Counted from the first letter of the stretch, positions 26,333 to 36,004 are shown. The stretch: 64,000 nucleotides of DNA from Prevotellaceae bacterium (GCA_020636675.1 JACJXK010000005.1:31444-95443), one strand, 5' to 3'. Translations and numbers: made by a program. Notes: generated by a model not told the origin, from the sequence alone.

Positions 26333-26899
26333 TCAATAGTATTTCTCAATTCCGCCAAAACCTGCGATGAGCTTGTTGTCGTGCGTCTTTTGGAGAAAGT
26401 TGGACAGACGTTTTCTGAACTCGTCGGGTCGTTTGCGCGCAGCGTCAATGTAGGCGATGCGGATGCGTTTGTAGGGTTCCGAGAATTTCAGGTAATTCTC
26501 CCATGTCTTCCCGTCCTTCTTTATCTCTTCCAAAATGTCTGAAGGGAAGACAAACTCCTTTGAAATGATTTCCCGGATAGTTTTAAGAAAAGATGGATGA
26601 ATTAGATTATGCTCAAGTAACCATTTCAGCCGTTCTTTGTTGGGCTGCGAATAGCTGCTTCTCCGATTTCTGGGCGTGAACCGTTGAACGAAACAACTGT
26701 CATCTATCTTCTTGTATGTGCTGTCTATCCAGCCTACGCATAGTGCCTCTTCCACTGCGTCGTTGTACAGGATGCGCCTCCCGCCCGATGCTTTTCGGGC
26801 ATAAACCAGCCACGCCTCGTTCTCCGTGTCGAAGTGCTGCTGTAACCAATCTCGCCATTCGGCGCGGGTCTGAAAGTTAAGTACTGTATCTGGAGTCAT
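26333..26899 (-). CDS. YdeI/OmpD-associated family protein
   Basis: A 188-residue cytoplasmic protein of the YdeI / OmpD-associated family. It shows the WRDWLQQHFDTENEAWLVYARK start, the EEALCVGWIDSTYKKID block and RFTPRNRRSSYSQPN, all typical. The C-terminal part has the WENYLKFSEPYKRIRI helix. In other bacteria relatives have been linked to bacteriocin or peptide resistance, but the biochemical role is unknown. It ends where the repeat block begins. Confidence 0.82.
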   Translation of the reverse strand: MTPDTVLNFQTRAEWRDWLQQHFDTENEAWLVYARKASGGRRILYNDAVEEALCVGWIDSTYKKIDDSCFVQRFTPRNRRSSYSQPNKERLKWLLEHNLIHPSFLKTIREIISKEFVFPSDILEEIKKDGKTWENYLKFSEPYKRIRIAYIDAARKRPDEFRKRLSNFLQKTHDNKLIAGFGGIEKYY

Positions 26900-27199
26900 A
26901 TCCTAATGTGTTTTGCTTCTTTGAATGTGATATACTTGTCAGTCGCTTTTACTGCATATAAATAGAAAAATAATATGCAGTAAATTTATCCTTAATAAAA
27001 TGATACTGCATAATCTTCCGGATGAAATATGCAGTGAAATCTCGGTTCTCAATAAAATAGGCAGATTCGGTGTGGAAAATGTTTTGTTCTTGTTCAAAAT
27101 AACCTTTGTACTGAATAAAAAAACATGCTGTTTTGTTCAATCTAGTGTGTTTTTGAATGAAACAGAATGTTTCAAGAGGAGAAGTGTCCCTTTGTTCTC
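26900..27199. other. AT-rich gap, no gene called
   Basis: This 300-base gap is strongly AT-rich. It contains two diverged copies of about 34 bases beginning ATATGCAGT and ending with AATAAAAT (near 26974 and 27030), plus extra TACTGCAT words. The 63-codon minus-strand frame across it is of biased composition and not convincing. Confidence 0.4.
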
Positions 27200-27952
27200 T
27201 TACAAATTTATCTCTGCCTTTCTGGCTTGTGAGTGTTGTAGTTGGCGGGGAACTTTGTAGTGTTTCCCCTCTTTGATGAATTGTGCTCCTGTCTGTTTAA
27301 ACCAGAACGACACGCCTTGGGTTGCACATTCATTGCGGAGAGACATCACCCATTCAAAGTCGCAAGGCCGAGCTTCCGCACCCGACTCGCCGCCGGCAAC
27401 GACCTGCTCAATCCATGTGCCGATGTGGTACGGGCCTAAATCAATCTTCTCCAAAAGAGGCTCGCAAATGATGATTTTGTGTTTGATAGGGGCTTTCTCG
27501 TAAATAGGCAGACGATAATCGGCCATCGCTTGGTTTTCTACCGTGCAACAGATGGTTACGTTGTCATAGCTGTCGCCCCAATCATCGGGCAGGGATTTGC
27601 CGAAACGGTCTATCCGTTTGGTGATGATCAGGAAGCGTAGGTCGTTGCGTTCGCGAATCATCTTCCAGGCCTCGGCGCGCCATTCGTCTGCATCCGAAAC
27701 GAAAAAATCGGAGGTGAAGCAGGTATAGACCAACGTGCCGGAGGACACTTTGTACTCTCCGTTCTTTTTTCGGCGGACGGGCAAATCGAAGCTCTTCGTC
27801 TGAGTCACCACCGAGCTGTCTATGTCGCGTTTGGCATCGCCGCGATAGACGTAGCAATGCTTGCAGCCGGGACTCAACTTGTGGCAGCCGTGCCAGAGAT
27901 TCCAGAGGACGGAGCCTCTTTCTATTGCATTGATTGGCATATTTGGAAGCAT
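27200..27952 (-). CDS. DUF5131 (phage Gp37/Gp68-like) protein
   Basis: A 250-residue protein of the DUF5131 family, also annotated as phage Gp37/Gp68. The N-terminal cysteine set in CHKLSPGCKHCYVYR resembles a radical-SAM-like metal site. The DFFVSDADEWRAEAWKMIRE, LITKRIDRF and VAGGESGAEARPCDFEW blocks are conserved in the family. The ATG at 27940 (MPINAIERGS) is an alternative start. These genes are often found in phages and defence-associated regions; the reaction is unknown. Confidence 0.8.
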   Translation of the reverse strand: MLPNMPINAIERGSVLWNLWHGCHKLSPGCKHCYVYRGDAKRDIDSSVVTQTKSFDLPVRRKKNGEYKVSSGTLVYTCFTSDFFVSDADEWRAEAWKMIRERNDLRFLIITKRIDRFGKSLPDDWGDSYDNVTICCTVENQAMADYRLPIYEKAPIKHKIIICEPLLEKIDLGPYHIGTWIEQVVAGGESGAEARPCDFEWVMSLRNECATQGVSFWFKQTGAQFIKEGKHYKVPRQLQHSQARKAEINL

Positions 27953-28148
27953 TCTTCGTCAAATATACATTGTCTGCAATTGAAAAACGTTGTTTTTTTA
28001 CAATTGCGAGACCTCTGGCTGTTGCCCATTTGTCTGTTGTTCATCTCTCTTTTTCGGATACAGAAGCTCCATGGTGTGGATTGACTGTGAGTTTCTAATC
28101 TTTGTATTTCATAAGGTTTCATGAAAATGAAAATCTTCGATATCTTCT

Positions 28149-29027
28149 TTAATTGTTGGAATCATATTCCATTACGACCAAACAAGAATCTGGCAAAAAG
28201 ACACTGGATTCCTGCTCGTCTATGCCTAAAACACTTCGTTCTTGATATAAAATGTCCTCAATGAAGGTTCTCATCAATTCCGTATGTTCGGAAATGAGGT
28301 ATATCTTCAAATGCTCCTTTTGGGGACATTCACGGATGAATTTCTTGATGTCGTAAGGGAATGTATTGTCTGCCCAACTGTCGTTGACCAAGACATCGCG
28401 GGCTTCAAACACATATAAGGCACAACTATCTTCGTGTGGATATGAATGAGCTAACACATCCAATTCATGCATTTTTTCGTAACAGTCAAGGTTTGGTACG
28501 ATTTTGCCCTTGTTCGCTGTCATGTTTTTCCAGTTTTCATCAGTCGGATTGTCAAAGTATTGTTTCGCTGCTTCTGTGAAATATTGATAGTCACGGTATT
28601 TTATATAATTAAACCTATCCCAAAAGAAAGTGGTGCTGCAAAGTAACGACAAACAAAAACAAGAAACCGTTACAATAAAAATTTCCTTGTTGGGCTTGTC
28701 TCCTCGCAGCTGTCTAAATACAAGAAAGAGAGTAACGGAGCCAAGTGCCAACATGCTAATGTCTAATATCAGTCGGGATGAAGGCCAATACATAATAGCA
28801 AACAATATTCCTATTAGAAAAATGGAGATGGAAATTCCTGTCAATATGCTAGTTCCCTTTTCTTTGTGTTCTAATGTTGGCTTAATTATCGAAAAATAAA
28901 TGATTCCGGATGAGAAAATAGATGTCCTGATTATTTCCGAAAAAGGAACGTTGAAAAAACTAATAGAGAATGCGCCTAACAAAAGAAGTGCAAAAATTCT
29001 TGTCAAATTTTTCATTGTGATTTTCAT
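28149..29027 (-). CDS. Membrane protein with GldL-like motif, function unknown
   Basis: A 292-residue protein. Residues 1-160 contain about five hydrophobic segments, including LIGILFAIMYWPSSRLIL, which resembles the LFK-x-x-HWPGA motif of GldL-type membrane proteins. The C-terminal 130 residues are soluble, with no domain I recognise. The gene is AT-rich and isolated between the DUF5131 gene and the efflux operon. An alternative start is at 29015. Confidence 0.6.
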   Translation of the reverse strand: MKITMKNLTRIFALLLLGAFSISFFNVPFSEIIRTSIFSSGIIYFSIIKPTLEHKEKGTSILTGISISIFLIGILFAIMYWPSSRLILDISMLALGSVTLFLVFRQLRGDKPNKEIFIVTVSCFCLSLLCSTTFFWDRFNYIKYRDYQYFTEAAKQYFDNPTDENWKNMTANKGKIVPNLDCYEKMHELDVLAHSYPHEDSCALYVFEARDVLVNDSWADNTFPYDIKKFIRECPQKEHLKIYLISEHTELMRTFIEDILYQERSVLGIDEQESSVFLPDSCLVVMEYDSNN

Positions 29028-29311
29028 TTGATATGCTATTCGATATGGGAACAGCTGTTAATACTTGGTTGCCTTTTTTAGTTTCCTATGGGGAAACAAA
29101 CTCCATGGGGAAACAAACTTTTTGCAAAGTTATGGAAAAAATGCGTATTGTCAATCGTATAGGACGCATCTTGGATGTGGAATTGTCCGATGTCATGTGT
29201 TTCGAAATGTTGGACTTTACTGTGCTGTTTTTTATGATTACTAAAATGATTACAGACGGACAATCCTATTCCCTGCGTAAATACGCATTTTCCCGCAGTA
29301 GACTTTTCACC

Positions 29312-30415
29312 TCATCCCTGTTTCTTGTAGCTGATTACCGCCCATGTGTTGAAAAAGAGAGCGAAGCCCATCAAGACGGCGTAATTACTCCATAGCTCGA
29401 TAATGCTGTTCCCTTGCAGGTAGATACCCCGCATGATCTCCACAAAATAGTGGGGGAAAACGATATAGGTCAACAGTTGCGCCCATCGTGGCATGGACGA
29501 GATGGGAGTGAAAATGCCACTCATCAGGTTGCATACCAAGATGATGAAAAACATGAGCAACATGGCCTGCAGCATATTAGAGGAGTAGTTGGAGATGATG
29601 AGCCCTACGCCCGACATGACCAGGATGAACAGCATTGCACCAAGGTAAAGACCCAAGAAACCACCAGCTGGAGCTAGGTCATAGACCCCCCATGCTATCA
29701 AAAAACAGATGGATAGTACCACCATTCCTATTGTCCAATACGGAATCAGCTTGGCCAAAATAAACTCGGCACGGCTCACCGGCGTCACGTTCAGCTGTTC
29801 TATGGTTCCTTTCTCCTTCTCACTCACGATGTTCATTGCGGGAAGAGCCCCACACAGCATCAGAATCAAGATGATCATCAGCGCCGGCACCATGAAGTGC
29901 CGGTAGTTGAGAGTGGAATTATAGAGATAGTGCGGTATGATATGAACGGTGGCACGCCCACCACCCTTCTCAACAACAGTCTCCGACAAGAATCGGTCGA
30001 TGATGTTGGCAAGATAAGAACTTCCGAGCGACCCTTTTGTTCCATTCACGGAGTTGGCGTCTATCTGAAAAGATATTTCTCCACCGCCGACAATGCCCTC
30101 TTCAAATCCGTGAGGAATGGTTAGGATGATGTCACTCGTGGCGGTCTCCACACTCCTTATCGCATCTCCGTAAGTTGGAACGGTGATAAGGGAGGAGAAG
30201 TAGCTGGAGTTTTCCAGATGCTCCTTCAGTCGGCGGGAGACCGAGCTGTGGTCGTTATCGACCAGCGCAAGGTGGAGGTTGTCCACTTCCATAGAGGCCA
30301 CCCAAGGGAAAACGAGCATCAGCATCAGCGGAAACATGACCACCAATCTTGGAAGGAAGGAGTTGCGTTTGAACTGCAGCAACTCTTTTTTTATGAGATA
30401 TTTCAATGCTTTCAT
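29312..30415 (-). CDS. ABC-2 type transporter permease (YbhR-like)
   Basis: A 367-residue ABC-2 permease. One membrane segment (about 20-40) is followed by a large outer domain, then five segments from residue 175 on. VPALMIILILMLCGALPAMN and SEKEKGTIEQLNVTPVSRAE are the conserved loop before the second segment. Second permease and last gene of the efflux operon, 21 bases after the other permease. It probably forms a heterodimer with it. Confidence 0.9.
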   Translation of the reverse strand: MKALKYLIKKELLQFKRNSFLPRLVVMFPLMLMLVFPWVASMEVDNLHLALVDNDHSSVSRRLKEHLENSSYFSSLITVPTYGDAIRSVETATSDIILTIPHGFEEGIVGGGEISFQIDANSVNGTKGSLGSSYLANIIDRFLSETVVEKGGGRATVHIIPHYLYNSTLNYRHFMVPALMIILILMLCGALPAMNIVSEKEKGTIEQLNVTPVSRAEFILAKLIPYWTIGMVVLSICFLIAWGVYDLAPAGGFLGLYLGAMLFILVMSGVGLIISNYSSNMLQAMLLMFFIILVCNLMSGIFTPISSMPRWAQLLTYIVFPHYFVEIMRGIYLQGNSIIELWSNYAVLMGFALFFNTWAVISYKKQG

Positions 30416-30436
30416 TGTCTTGTTTTTTTTCGATTC

Positions 30437-31540
30437 TTACTCCAGTCTTATCTTGAATTTATGCACTGCGGCAAACAGGATGGTGGCCAATGTGCCCGAC
30501 AGTATGCACAACTCTTTGATCACGGCCGAGATGTCCACACCTTGTATCATCAGTTTGCGCATGGCCGAGATATACCAAGTAGTAGGAATGATATTAGAGA
30601 CATATTGAAGGATGGAAGGCATACTTTCGCGAGGAAATATCATGCCGGAGAGCAGGATGATGGGCATCATCAGCACGATGGCGGATATCAGCATGGCAGC
30701 AACCTGCGTCTCGACGAGGGTTGATATGAGCAGACCAAAAGCCAAAGCAAGGAGGATGTATATCAGCGAGATGGCTATTATCCAGAAAAGACTGCCTGCG
30801 ATGGGAATATCGAGCACGTACCTTGCCAGAAGTAAGATGGTGGCAAGGTTGACGCATGCCAACAGAAAATAAGGAACCATCTTGGCAACCATGATGACAA
30901 GAGGCTTCATGGGCGAAACGAGGAGTATCTCCATGGTGCCCGTCTCCTTCTCGCGCACAATGGCAACCGATGTCATCATGGCACAGATGAGAATCATAAT
31001 CATCCCCATGATGCCAGGTACGAAGTTATAGGAACTCTTCATCTGCGGGTTGTACAACAGCCGGATGCCGGCTTGTACCTTAGGGCGGGACTCCCCCTTC
31101 TCTTCCTGCATCCGCAGTAGCGTGTTTTGTATCATCTGTGCAATGTAGGTGTTTTGCATGGAGGCGGTGTTGGGGTCAGCGCCGTTCAGGATGATGCAGA
31201 CCTCCTTGCCAAAGGGATGTTGCGGAGTGGGTGCCCCGTTGAAAGCCAGAACAGCGTCAGCCAATCCGTTGCGCAGCAGACTATCCGCATCTGTCTCCGT
31301 ATGGAGATAACCCCAAAAGTCGAAATGGCTGGTTTGCCCTAGGCAGAAAGCAATTCGGTTCACATCCACAGTCGTCTTGGGCGTGAGGATGGCCACGCGG
31401 ACATTCTGCACGTCGGTGGACAAGGCGAAGCCGAACAACAATATCTGTACAACAGGCATAGCCAGCAAGATAAGCATAGTACGAGGATCTCGCAGTATGT
31501 GGAAAAATTCCTTTTTTACGAATGCCAGAAATTGTTTCAT
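30437..31540 (-). CDS. ABC-2 type transporter permease (YbhS-like)
   Basis: A 367-residue ABC-2 permease, paralogous to the next gene: N-terminal segment, an extracytoplasmic domain to about residue 170, then VPGIMGMIMILICAMMTSVA, REKETGTMEILLVSPMKP and four more segments. It starts one base after the stop of the second ATPase gene. By family it exports drugs or other small molecules with the HlyD-like and TolC-like partners of the operon. Confidence 0.9.
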   Translation of the reverse strand: MKQFLAFVKKEFFHILRDPRTMLILLAMPVVQILLFGFALSTDVQNVRVAILTPKTTVDVNRIAFCLGQTSHFDFWGYLHTETDADSLLRNGLADAVLAFNGAPTPQHPFGKEVCIILNGADPNTASMQNTYIAQMIQNTLLRMQEEKGESRPKVQAGIRLLYNPQMKSSYNFVPGIMGMIMILICAMMTSVAIVREKETGTMEILLVSPMKPLVIMVAKMVPYFLLACVNLATILLLARYVLDIPIAGSLFWIIAISLIYILLALAFGLLISTLVETQVAAMLISAIVLMMPIILLSGMIFPRESMPSILQYVSNIIPTTWYISAMRKLMIQGVDISAVIKELCILSGTLATILFAAVHKFKIRLE

Positions 31541-31541
31541 C

Positions 31542-32279
31542 TCATTCCCCCCTTTTTGCTTTACGGGCGAGGTGGTCGAACACGCCGCCCATTGTTCCTA
31601 CACCAAATTGTTCCTTTAGTCTGCCGGGCGAATCGAGCGCCTCGATGCGTCCGTCCACCATGATGGATACGCGGTCGCAATATTCCGCCTCATCCATATA
31701 GTGGGTAGTGACGAAGACGGTGATTCCGGCAGCCGCCGCCTCATAAATCATCTCCCAAAACTGCCGCCGAGTGGTAGGATCCACACCTCCGGTCGGTTCA
31801 TCAAGGAAAACCACCTCCGGTCTGTGGAAGATGGAGACAGAGAAGGCCAATTTCTGTTTCCAACCGAGCGGGAGAGCCGCCACAAGAGTATCCCCTTCAC
31901 CTGAAAAATCAAGTTTTCGGAGCAACGACTCCATTCTCTCGGTTGTCTCCTTGTCCGGAACGCCGTAGATGCCGGCATAGAGCCGTATGTTTTCTCGGAC
32001 GGTCAAATCCTCATAGAGGGAGAATTTCTGGCTCATGTGCCCGATGTGCCGTTTCACTTGTTCCGCCTCACGACTGATGTCGAATCCGGCCACCCTGCCT
32101 TCGCCTTCCGTCGGAAAACTCAGTCCACAAAGCATCCGCATAGCGGTGGTTTTTCCCGCACCGTTAGCACCAAGGAATCCGAAAATTTCACCTTTGCACA
32201 CGTGAAACGAGATATGATCAACGGCGGTAAAATCGCCGAACCGTTTACAAAGGTTGTTTACTTCAATCACATTCTCCAT
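31542..32279 (-). CDS. ABC transporter ATPase (matches second half of YbhF)
   Basis: A 245-residue nucleotide-binding subunit. Walker A is GANGAGKTT, Walker B is VVFLDEPTGGVDP, and the switch histidine is in VTTHYMDEA. The signature motif is LPLGWKQK in place of LSGGQ. The same replacement is typical of the C-terminal half of E. coli YbhF, a tandem ATPase. The preceding gene matches the other half, so YbhF is split here into two genes. Confidence 0.9.
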   Translation of the reverse strand: MENVIEVNNLCKRFGDFTAVDHISFHVCKGEIFGFLGANGAGKTTAMRMLCGLSFPTEGEGRVAGFDISREAEQVKRHIGHMSQKFSLYEDLTVRENIRLYAGIYGVPDKETTERMESLLRKLDFSGEGDTLVAALPLGWKQKLAFSVSIFHRPEVVFLDEPTGGVDPTTRRQFWEMIYEAAAAGITVFVTTHYMDEAEYCDRVSIMVDGRIEALDSPGRLKEQFGVGTMGGVFDHLARKAKRGE

Positions 32280-32283
32280 AAGC

Positions 32284-33183
32284 TTATAGACTGGTTAGTT
32301 GTATGAAACAATCTTCTATCGTAGGGTCCACCGGACTTATCTCGATGTCGTCGAATCCGGACATCCGCATCGCTTGTTTGAATATGTCCGGACAAGGTGT
32401 GCCGCGGAAAAGCAGGTGGTGCGTCTCGCCGAAAGAGTAACAACGAAGAATCTCCGGATATTCTCTCGCCGCAAGCAGCAAGTCGTAACGACGAACAGAC
32501 GAGATGGCGAAAAGCGGATGGCCGAAAGACCGGACCATCTGTGCGGGCGTATCAGTCTGTAGGATGTTGCCTTTCTGTATAAGTGCGATGCGGTCGCATA
32601 AGGTGGCTTCATCCATGTAGGGCGTAGAGACGAGGATGGTGATGCCCTTCTCCTTCAGCCGACGAAGCATCTGCCAGAACTCTTTCCTAGAAGTGGGGTC
32701 CACCCCGGTGGTGGGTTCGTCGAGGAAGAGCACTTCGGGCGCATGGATAAGTGCACAGCAGAGAGCCAACTTCTGCTTCATGCCACCCGATAGCTTTGCG
32801 GCGAGGCGGTTGTTGAAGGGCTCAATCTGCCGATAGATCTCCTCTATCAATCCGTAGTTGGACTGCACGTCCGTCCCGAAGACGGACGCAAACAGCTCCA
32901 AGTTCTCCCTCACGGTGAGGTCTTGATAGAGGGAAAAACGTCCCGGCATATAACCCACGCATCTGCGTATCTCCCGAAAGTCCTCCACCACATCGTGTCC
33001 CGCCACTTCGGCATGGCCACGGTCGGCCAGCATCAATGTGGTCAGTATGTGGAAGAGGGTGGTTTTTCCGGCACCATCAGGGCCTATCAATCCGAAAATT
33101 TCACCTCGATTCACAGAGAAGGAGATGCCCCGCAATGCATCAGTCTTCCCATAGCTCTTCCATATCTCACTTACCCTTATCAT
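32284..33183 (-). CDS. ABC transporter ATPase (matches first half of YbhF)
   Basis: A 299-residue nucleotide-binding subunit: Walker A GPDGAGKTT, signature LSGGMKQK, Walker B VLFLDEPTTGVDP. The switch region reads VSTPYMDEA, so the usual histidine is proline, and this site may be hydrolysis-deficient. Pairing with the next ATPase, which has a degenerate signature but an intact switch histidine, would give one complete composite site. The start overlaps the end of the hlyD-like gene by 17 bases. Confidence 0.9.
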   Translation of the reverse strand: MIRVSEIWKSYGKTDALRGISFSVNRGEIFGLIGPDGAGKTTLFHILTTLMLADRGHAEVAGHDVVEDFREIRRCVGYMPGRFSLYQDLTVRENLELFASVFGTDVQSNYGLIEEIYRQIEPFNNRLAAKLSGGMKQKLALCCALIHAPEVLFLDEPTTGVDPTSRKEFWQMLRRLKEKGITILVSTPYMDEATLCDRIALIQKGNILQTDTPAQMVRSFGHPLFAISSVRRYDLLLAAREYPEILRCYSFGETHHLLFRGTPCPDIFKQAMRMSGFDDIEISPVDPTIEDCFIQLTSL

Positions 33184-34099
33184 CTTTTATTTTTACGTTT
33201 CCGTACATACCTATCTTCAGATACCCATCATTGCGCACGGCAATCTTGACTGCATATACCAGGTTCTCACGGTCATTTTGTGTCTGGATGTTTTTCGGTG
33301 TGAATTCACATTCTTCTGCAATCCAGACAATCTTTCCTTCATACTCGCGCAGCTTGTCGCCTCCATAGTTGGCAACAACGGTTACTTCCTGACCTCTTTG
33401 TATCTTCATCAGTTGTCCCGAAGTGAAGTATGCCCGCAGAAACAGGTTGTCCGTATCAGCCATACGGAAGAGAGGTTTCCCGACGGAAGCAAACTCGCCA
33501 GCCTCGGCATATTTGTTGAGTACAGTTCCGCTGATGGGTGCCGTGATGCAGCATTTGGACAGTTTATCGTCTACCTGCGCTATCTGCATCTCGATGGAGG
33601 AACTTTGCGCATCAATGCTCTGGTTTCCCTTTTGTAAGGTCGATTGCCTTGCTGCCATCTGGTTTTCCAGCACTTTGATGGCAGACAGCGCATCATCCAT
33701 CTGTTTCTGCGTGGCGGCGTTGTCTTTCAGCAATCTCTCGATACGTTCTTTCTCCGCCATCTGCTTCTTCAACTGTTCTTGAAGCGAAGCTATCTGTGTG
33801 GCCACATCTGACTTGTTGCTGGAGACCGACTTCCTGCTTTTCTGGAGTTGGAGCTTGGTTAGGTAAAGTTGCAGGGAGTCAATGGCACCCAACGTATCCC
33901 CCTTCTCCAATATGTCTCCCTCCTGAAGGTCAAAGTTGAGAATTCGGCCTACACTCTCGGCAGAGACGGTGACCTCCGTCGCCTCAAAGCTGCCGGCGGC
34001 GTCATAACTCTTGTTTTTGTCTTGGCATCCGCCCAACAGGAACGCAGCCGCCAATAAGATTGTCGTTTTTTGCATGACGTTTTTCATGTTCTTTCCCAT
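33167..34099 (-). CDS. HlyD-family periplasmic adaptor lipoprotein (YbhG-like)
   Basis: A 310-residue membrane-fusion protein. The ATG at 34099 follows a GAAGAGGAA ribosome site and gives a lipoprotein signal (LLAAAFLLGGC). A lipoyl-type half (FEATEVTVSAESVGRI) and a long coiled-coil hairpin (residues about 85-175) are followed by the second lipoyl half (KCCITAPISGTVLNKYAEAG) and a beta-barrel. It should link the inner-membrane ABC-2 complex to the TolC-like channel encoded just upstream. Confidence 0.92.
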   Translation of the reverse strand: MGKNMKNVMQKTTILLAAAFLLGGCQDKNKSYDAAGSFEATEVTVSAESVGRILNFDLQEGDILEKGDTLGAIDSLQLYLTKLQLQKSRKSVSSNKSDVATQIASLQEQLKKQMAEKERIERLLKDNAATQKQMDDALSAIKVLENQMAARQSTLQKGNQSIDAQSSSIEMQIAQVDDKLSKCCITAPISGTVLNKYAEAGEFASVGKPLFRMADTDNLFLRAYFTSGQLMKIQRGQEVTVVANYGGDKLREYEGKIVWIAEECEFTPKNIQTQNDRENLVYAVKIAVRNDGYLKIGMYGNVKIKDDKGK

Positions 34100-34113
34100 A
34101 TTCCTCTTCTTTT

Positions 34114-35403
34114 TTACCAATTCATTGTTAGTTTCAGATCATATCCGTTTTTAAGCAACTCCAATTCGTGCAGTTGTGCGGCGAGTTGGGCATCGCTTTC
34201 GTTGTTGATGTTGCGAAGTAGTTCGTTGATCGTGACAACTCCGTTCTTGTATTGCGATTCGGAGGCCTGCCGTATGGAAGTACGCAGACCGACTATTTCC
34301 ACGTCGCGCCGACTCACTTCGGCCATCTCGGCTATGTTGCTTTCCTTTTCCGTCTTCTGCTGTGCGATGTTCCATTCGAACAAGGCACGGTCGTTTCCGA
34401 TGCTCTCCTGCGCAAGATCTATCTTCCCTAGTAAATTGCTGCGGGTGTAGAGCGCACTGATGTTCCATTGCAGTCGGATACCGCCGATGGCGTTCCAAGA
34501 GAAGTCGTCATACATCATATCGTTGAAGAGATTAAATCCCGGCCTCCCGTAATAACCTTGAACAAAAAAGTCCAAGTGAGGAAGGTTGTCTGCCCGTATG
34601 CTGCCACGAAGGGCATTCTGTTGGCGAATCTGCGCGTCAAACAGCTTCAGTTCCGTGCGTAGACATTCCTCTTCTACCGGAGCAGGTGATGGCCTTTCTA
34701 TCGGTTCCCTTTCCGACAACTCCTTTCCAATCAGCAGTCCCAACACATGACGATAGGCACCGGCGGCCATCTCAATCTTTACTATCTTCTGTTCCAACGA
34801 GACGATCTCTACTTGGATAAGCTCGGCATCCGAAGGCAGAGCCACGCCGTTCTTCACCTGCGAATCCACGGTTTTCTTGTTGGCCAGCAAAAGCGACCTA
34901 AGATTCTCAGCTCGCTGCAGTTGCGCTTGTAGTACCAGCATTCCGAAATAGACCTGGTTTACCCGTTCACGCACGGCATCGGCCTCTTTCTCCACGCGCA
35001 ACCGATTCACCTCCGTCTCTGCTGCTATCTGAGCCTTTTGGGCTTTTGTGCTTCCTCCATCCCATATCTTCTGGTTGAGTTGCAGCATCACCTTATACTG
35101 GTCTTTGGACAGACCCTCCATCTCAATCCCTACTTTCTTATATAGTGCACGCATCTCTTCCGGAAAATCAGACACTTCGTTCTGCAACGTAGCTTGTGCC
35201 AAAAACGACAATTGCGGAAGATAGGAGCGACAAGCGTTGGAAAAGGAATATTCGCCGATCTTCTCTATGATGCCATATTGTGCGGTAAGCGGAAAGTTAT
35301 CACGGGCCAGCCGGTAACACTCTTCTATTGTGATGCAACGGGCCGAGGCCGGAAGTAGAGCCAGAAACAGTATGAATGCCTTTGTTTTTAATCTGTTTGC
35401 CAT
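34114..35403 (-). CDS. TolC-family outer-membrane efflux channel
   Basis: A 429-residue outer membrane factor. MANRLKTKAFILFLALLPA starts a signal peptide; the frame is open 58 codons further up into tetR sequence, with no family match. The two repeated halves of the TolC fold show in the LTIEECYRLA-type start and the paired long helical stretches (residues about 80-190 and 280-400). It provides the outer-membrane exit for the ABC-2 pump. It begins 7 bases after the regulator gene. Confidence 0.9.
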   Translation of the reverse strand: MANRLKTKAFILFLALLPASARCITIEECYRLARDNFPLTAQYGIIEKIGEYSFSNACRSYLPQLSFLAQATLQNEVSDFPEEMRALYKKVGIEMEGLSKDQYKVMLQLNQKIWDGGSTKAQKAQIAAETEVNRLRVEKEADAVRERVNQVYFGMLVLQAQLQRAENLRSLLLANKKTVDSQVKNGVALPSDAELIQVEIVSLEQKIVKIEMAAGAYRHVLGLLIGKELSEREPIERPSPAPVEEECLRTELKLFDAQIRQQNALRGSIRADNLPHLDFFVQGYYGRPGFNLFNDMMYDDFSWNAIGGIRLQWNISALYTRSNLLGKIDLAQESIGNDRALFEWNIAQQKTEKESNIAEMAEVSRRDVEIVGLRTSIRQASESQYKNGVVTINELLRNINNESDAQLAAQLHELELLKNGYDLKLTMNW

Positions 35404-35410
35404 GATGTCT

Positions 35411-36004
35411 TTATTTTTTTTGTAGCAGTGAGTCAATCCATTCCGGAATCTGTTTTCTGCGGTTGTTGATGAATCGGGAGAATGCGTCCTCGTCCATGTT
35501 GAAAATGACGGTGTACATAGGTCTCGAAATATAAGGAAAAATGATGTAGCCCAACAGGTTGACGACAATGTTGGCAATCTCTTCCTGAGAGAAACCTAAA
35601 CCGAAGAATTGTGCCATCATGTCGGATTTGGACAAGCTCTCCTTTATCCCGAAATGATCCAGTAAAAATTCATGATTCCCGTGCACTTCACTCAGGATAA
35701 AGTTGGGAAGTTCCGGTTTCTCCGCAATCACGTCGGCATATTTTTCGGCAAGGGAAAACAACTTTTCTCGCAACGAGAGACTTTTATCGTTGGCATTGCT
35801 GATGATGACCTGAAAGATGTCTTCCAAATCCTCCATCATGATGATATTGAAGAGTTGCTGCTTGCTCTTGAAGTAATAATTGAGCAAGGCCAAGTTGATT
35901 TGCGCCTCCTCTGCTATGTCACGCGTGCGGGTAGCAGCAAAACCTTTGGATCGGAACACCTTTTTTGCGGCCTCCTTGATTTTCATTTCCGTTTCAATTC
36001 CCAT
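35411..36004 (-). CDS. TetR/AcrR-family repressor of the efflux operon
   Basis: A 197-residue regulator. The N-terminal helix-turn-helix TRTRDIAEEAQINLALLNYY is a standard TetR domain, and the C-terminal 140 residues are the ligand-binding helices. It is first in the same transcript as the pump, as in E. coli cecR-ybhGFSR, so it most likely represses its own operon until a substrate binds. Start chosen at ATG 36004 because the upstream residues are not TetR-like. Confidence 0.92.
   Translation of the reverse strand: MGIETEMKIKEAAKKVFRSKGFAATRTRDIAEEAQINLALLNYYFKSKQQLFNIIMMEDLEDIFQVIISNANDKSLSLREKLFSLAEKYADVIAEKPELPNFILSEVHGNHEFLLDHFGIKESLSKSDMMAQFFGLGFSQEEIANIVVNLLGYIIFPYISRPMYTVIFNMDEDAFSRFINNRRKQIPEWIDSLLQKK

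Noticed and set aside
29033..29395. 120-codon plus-strand frame
   Set aside because: Overlaps the end of the ABC-2 permease on the other strand and covers the tandem duplication; no motif.
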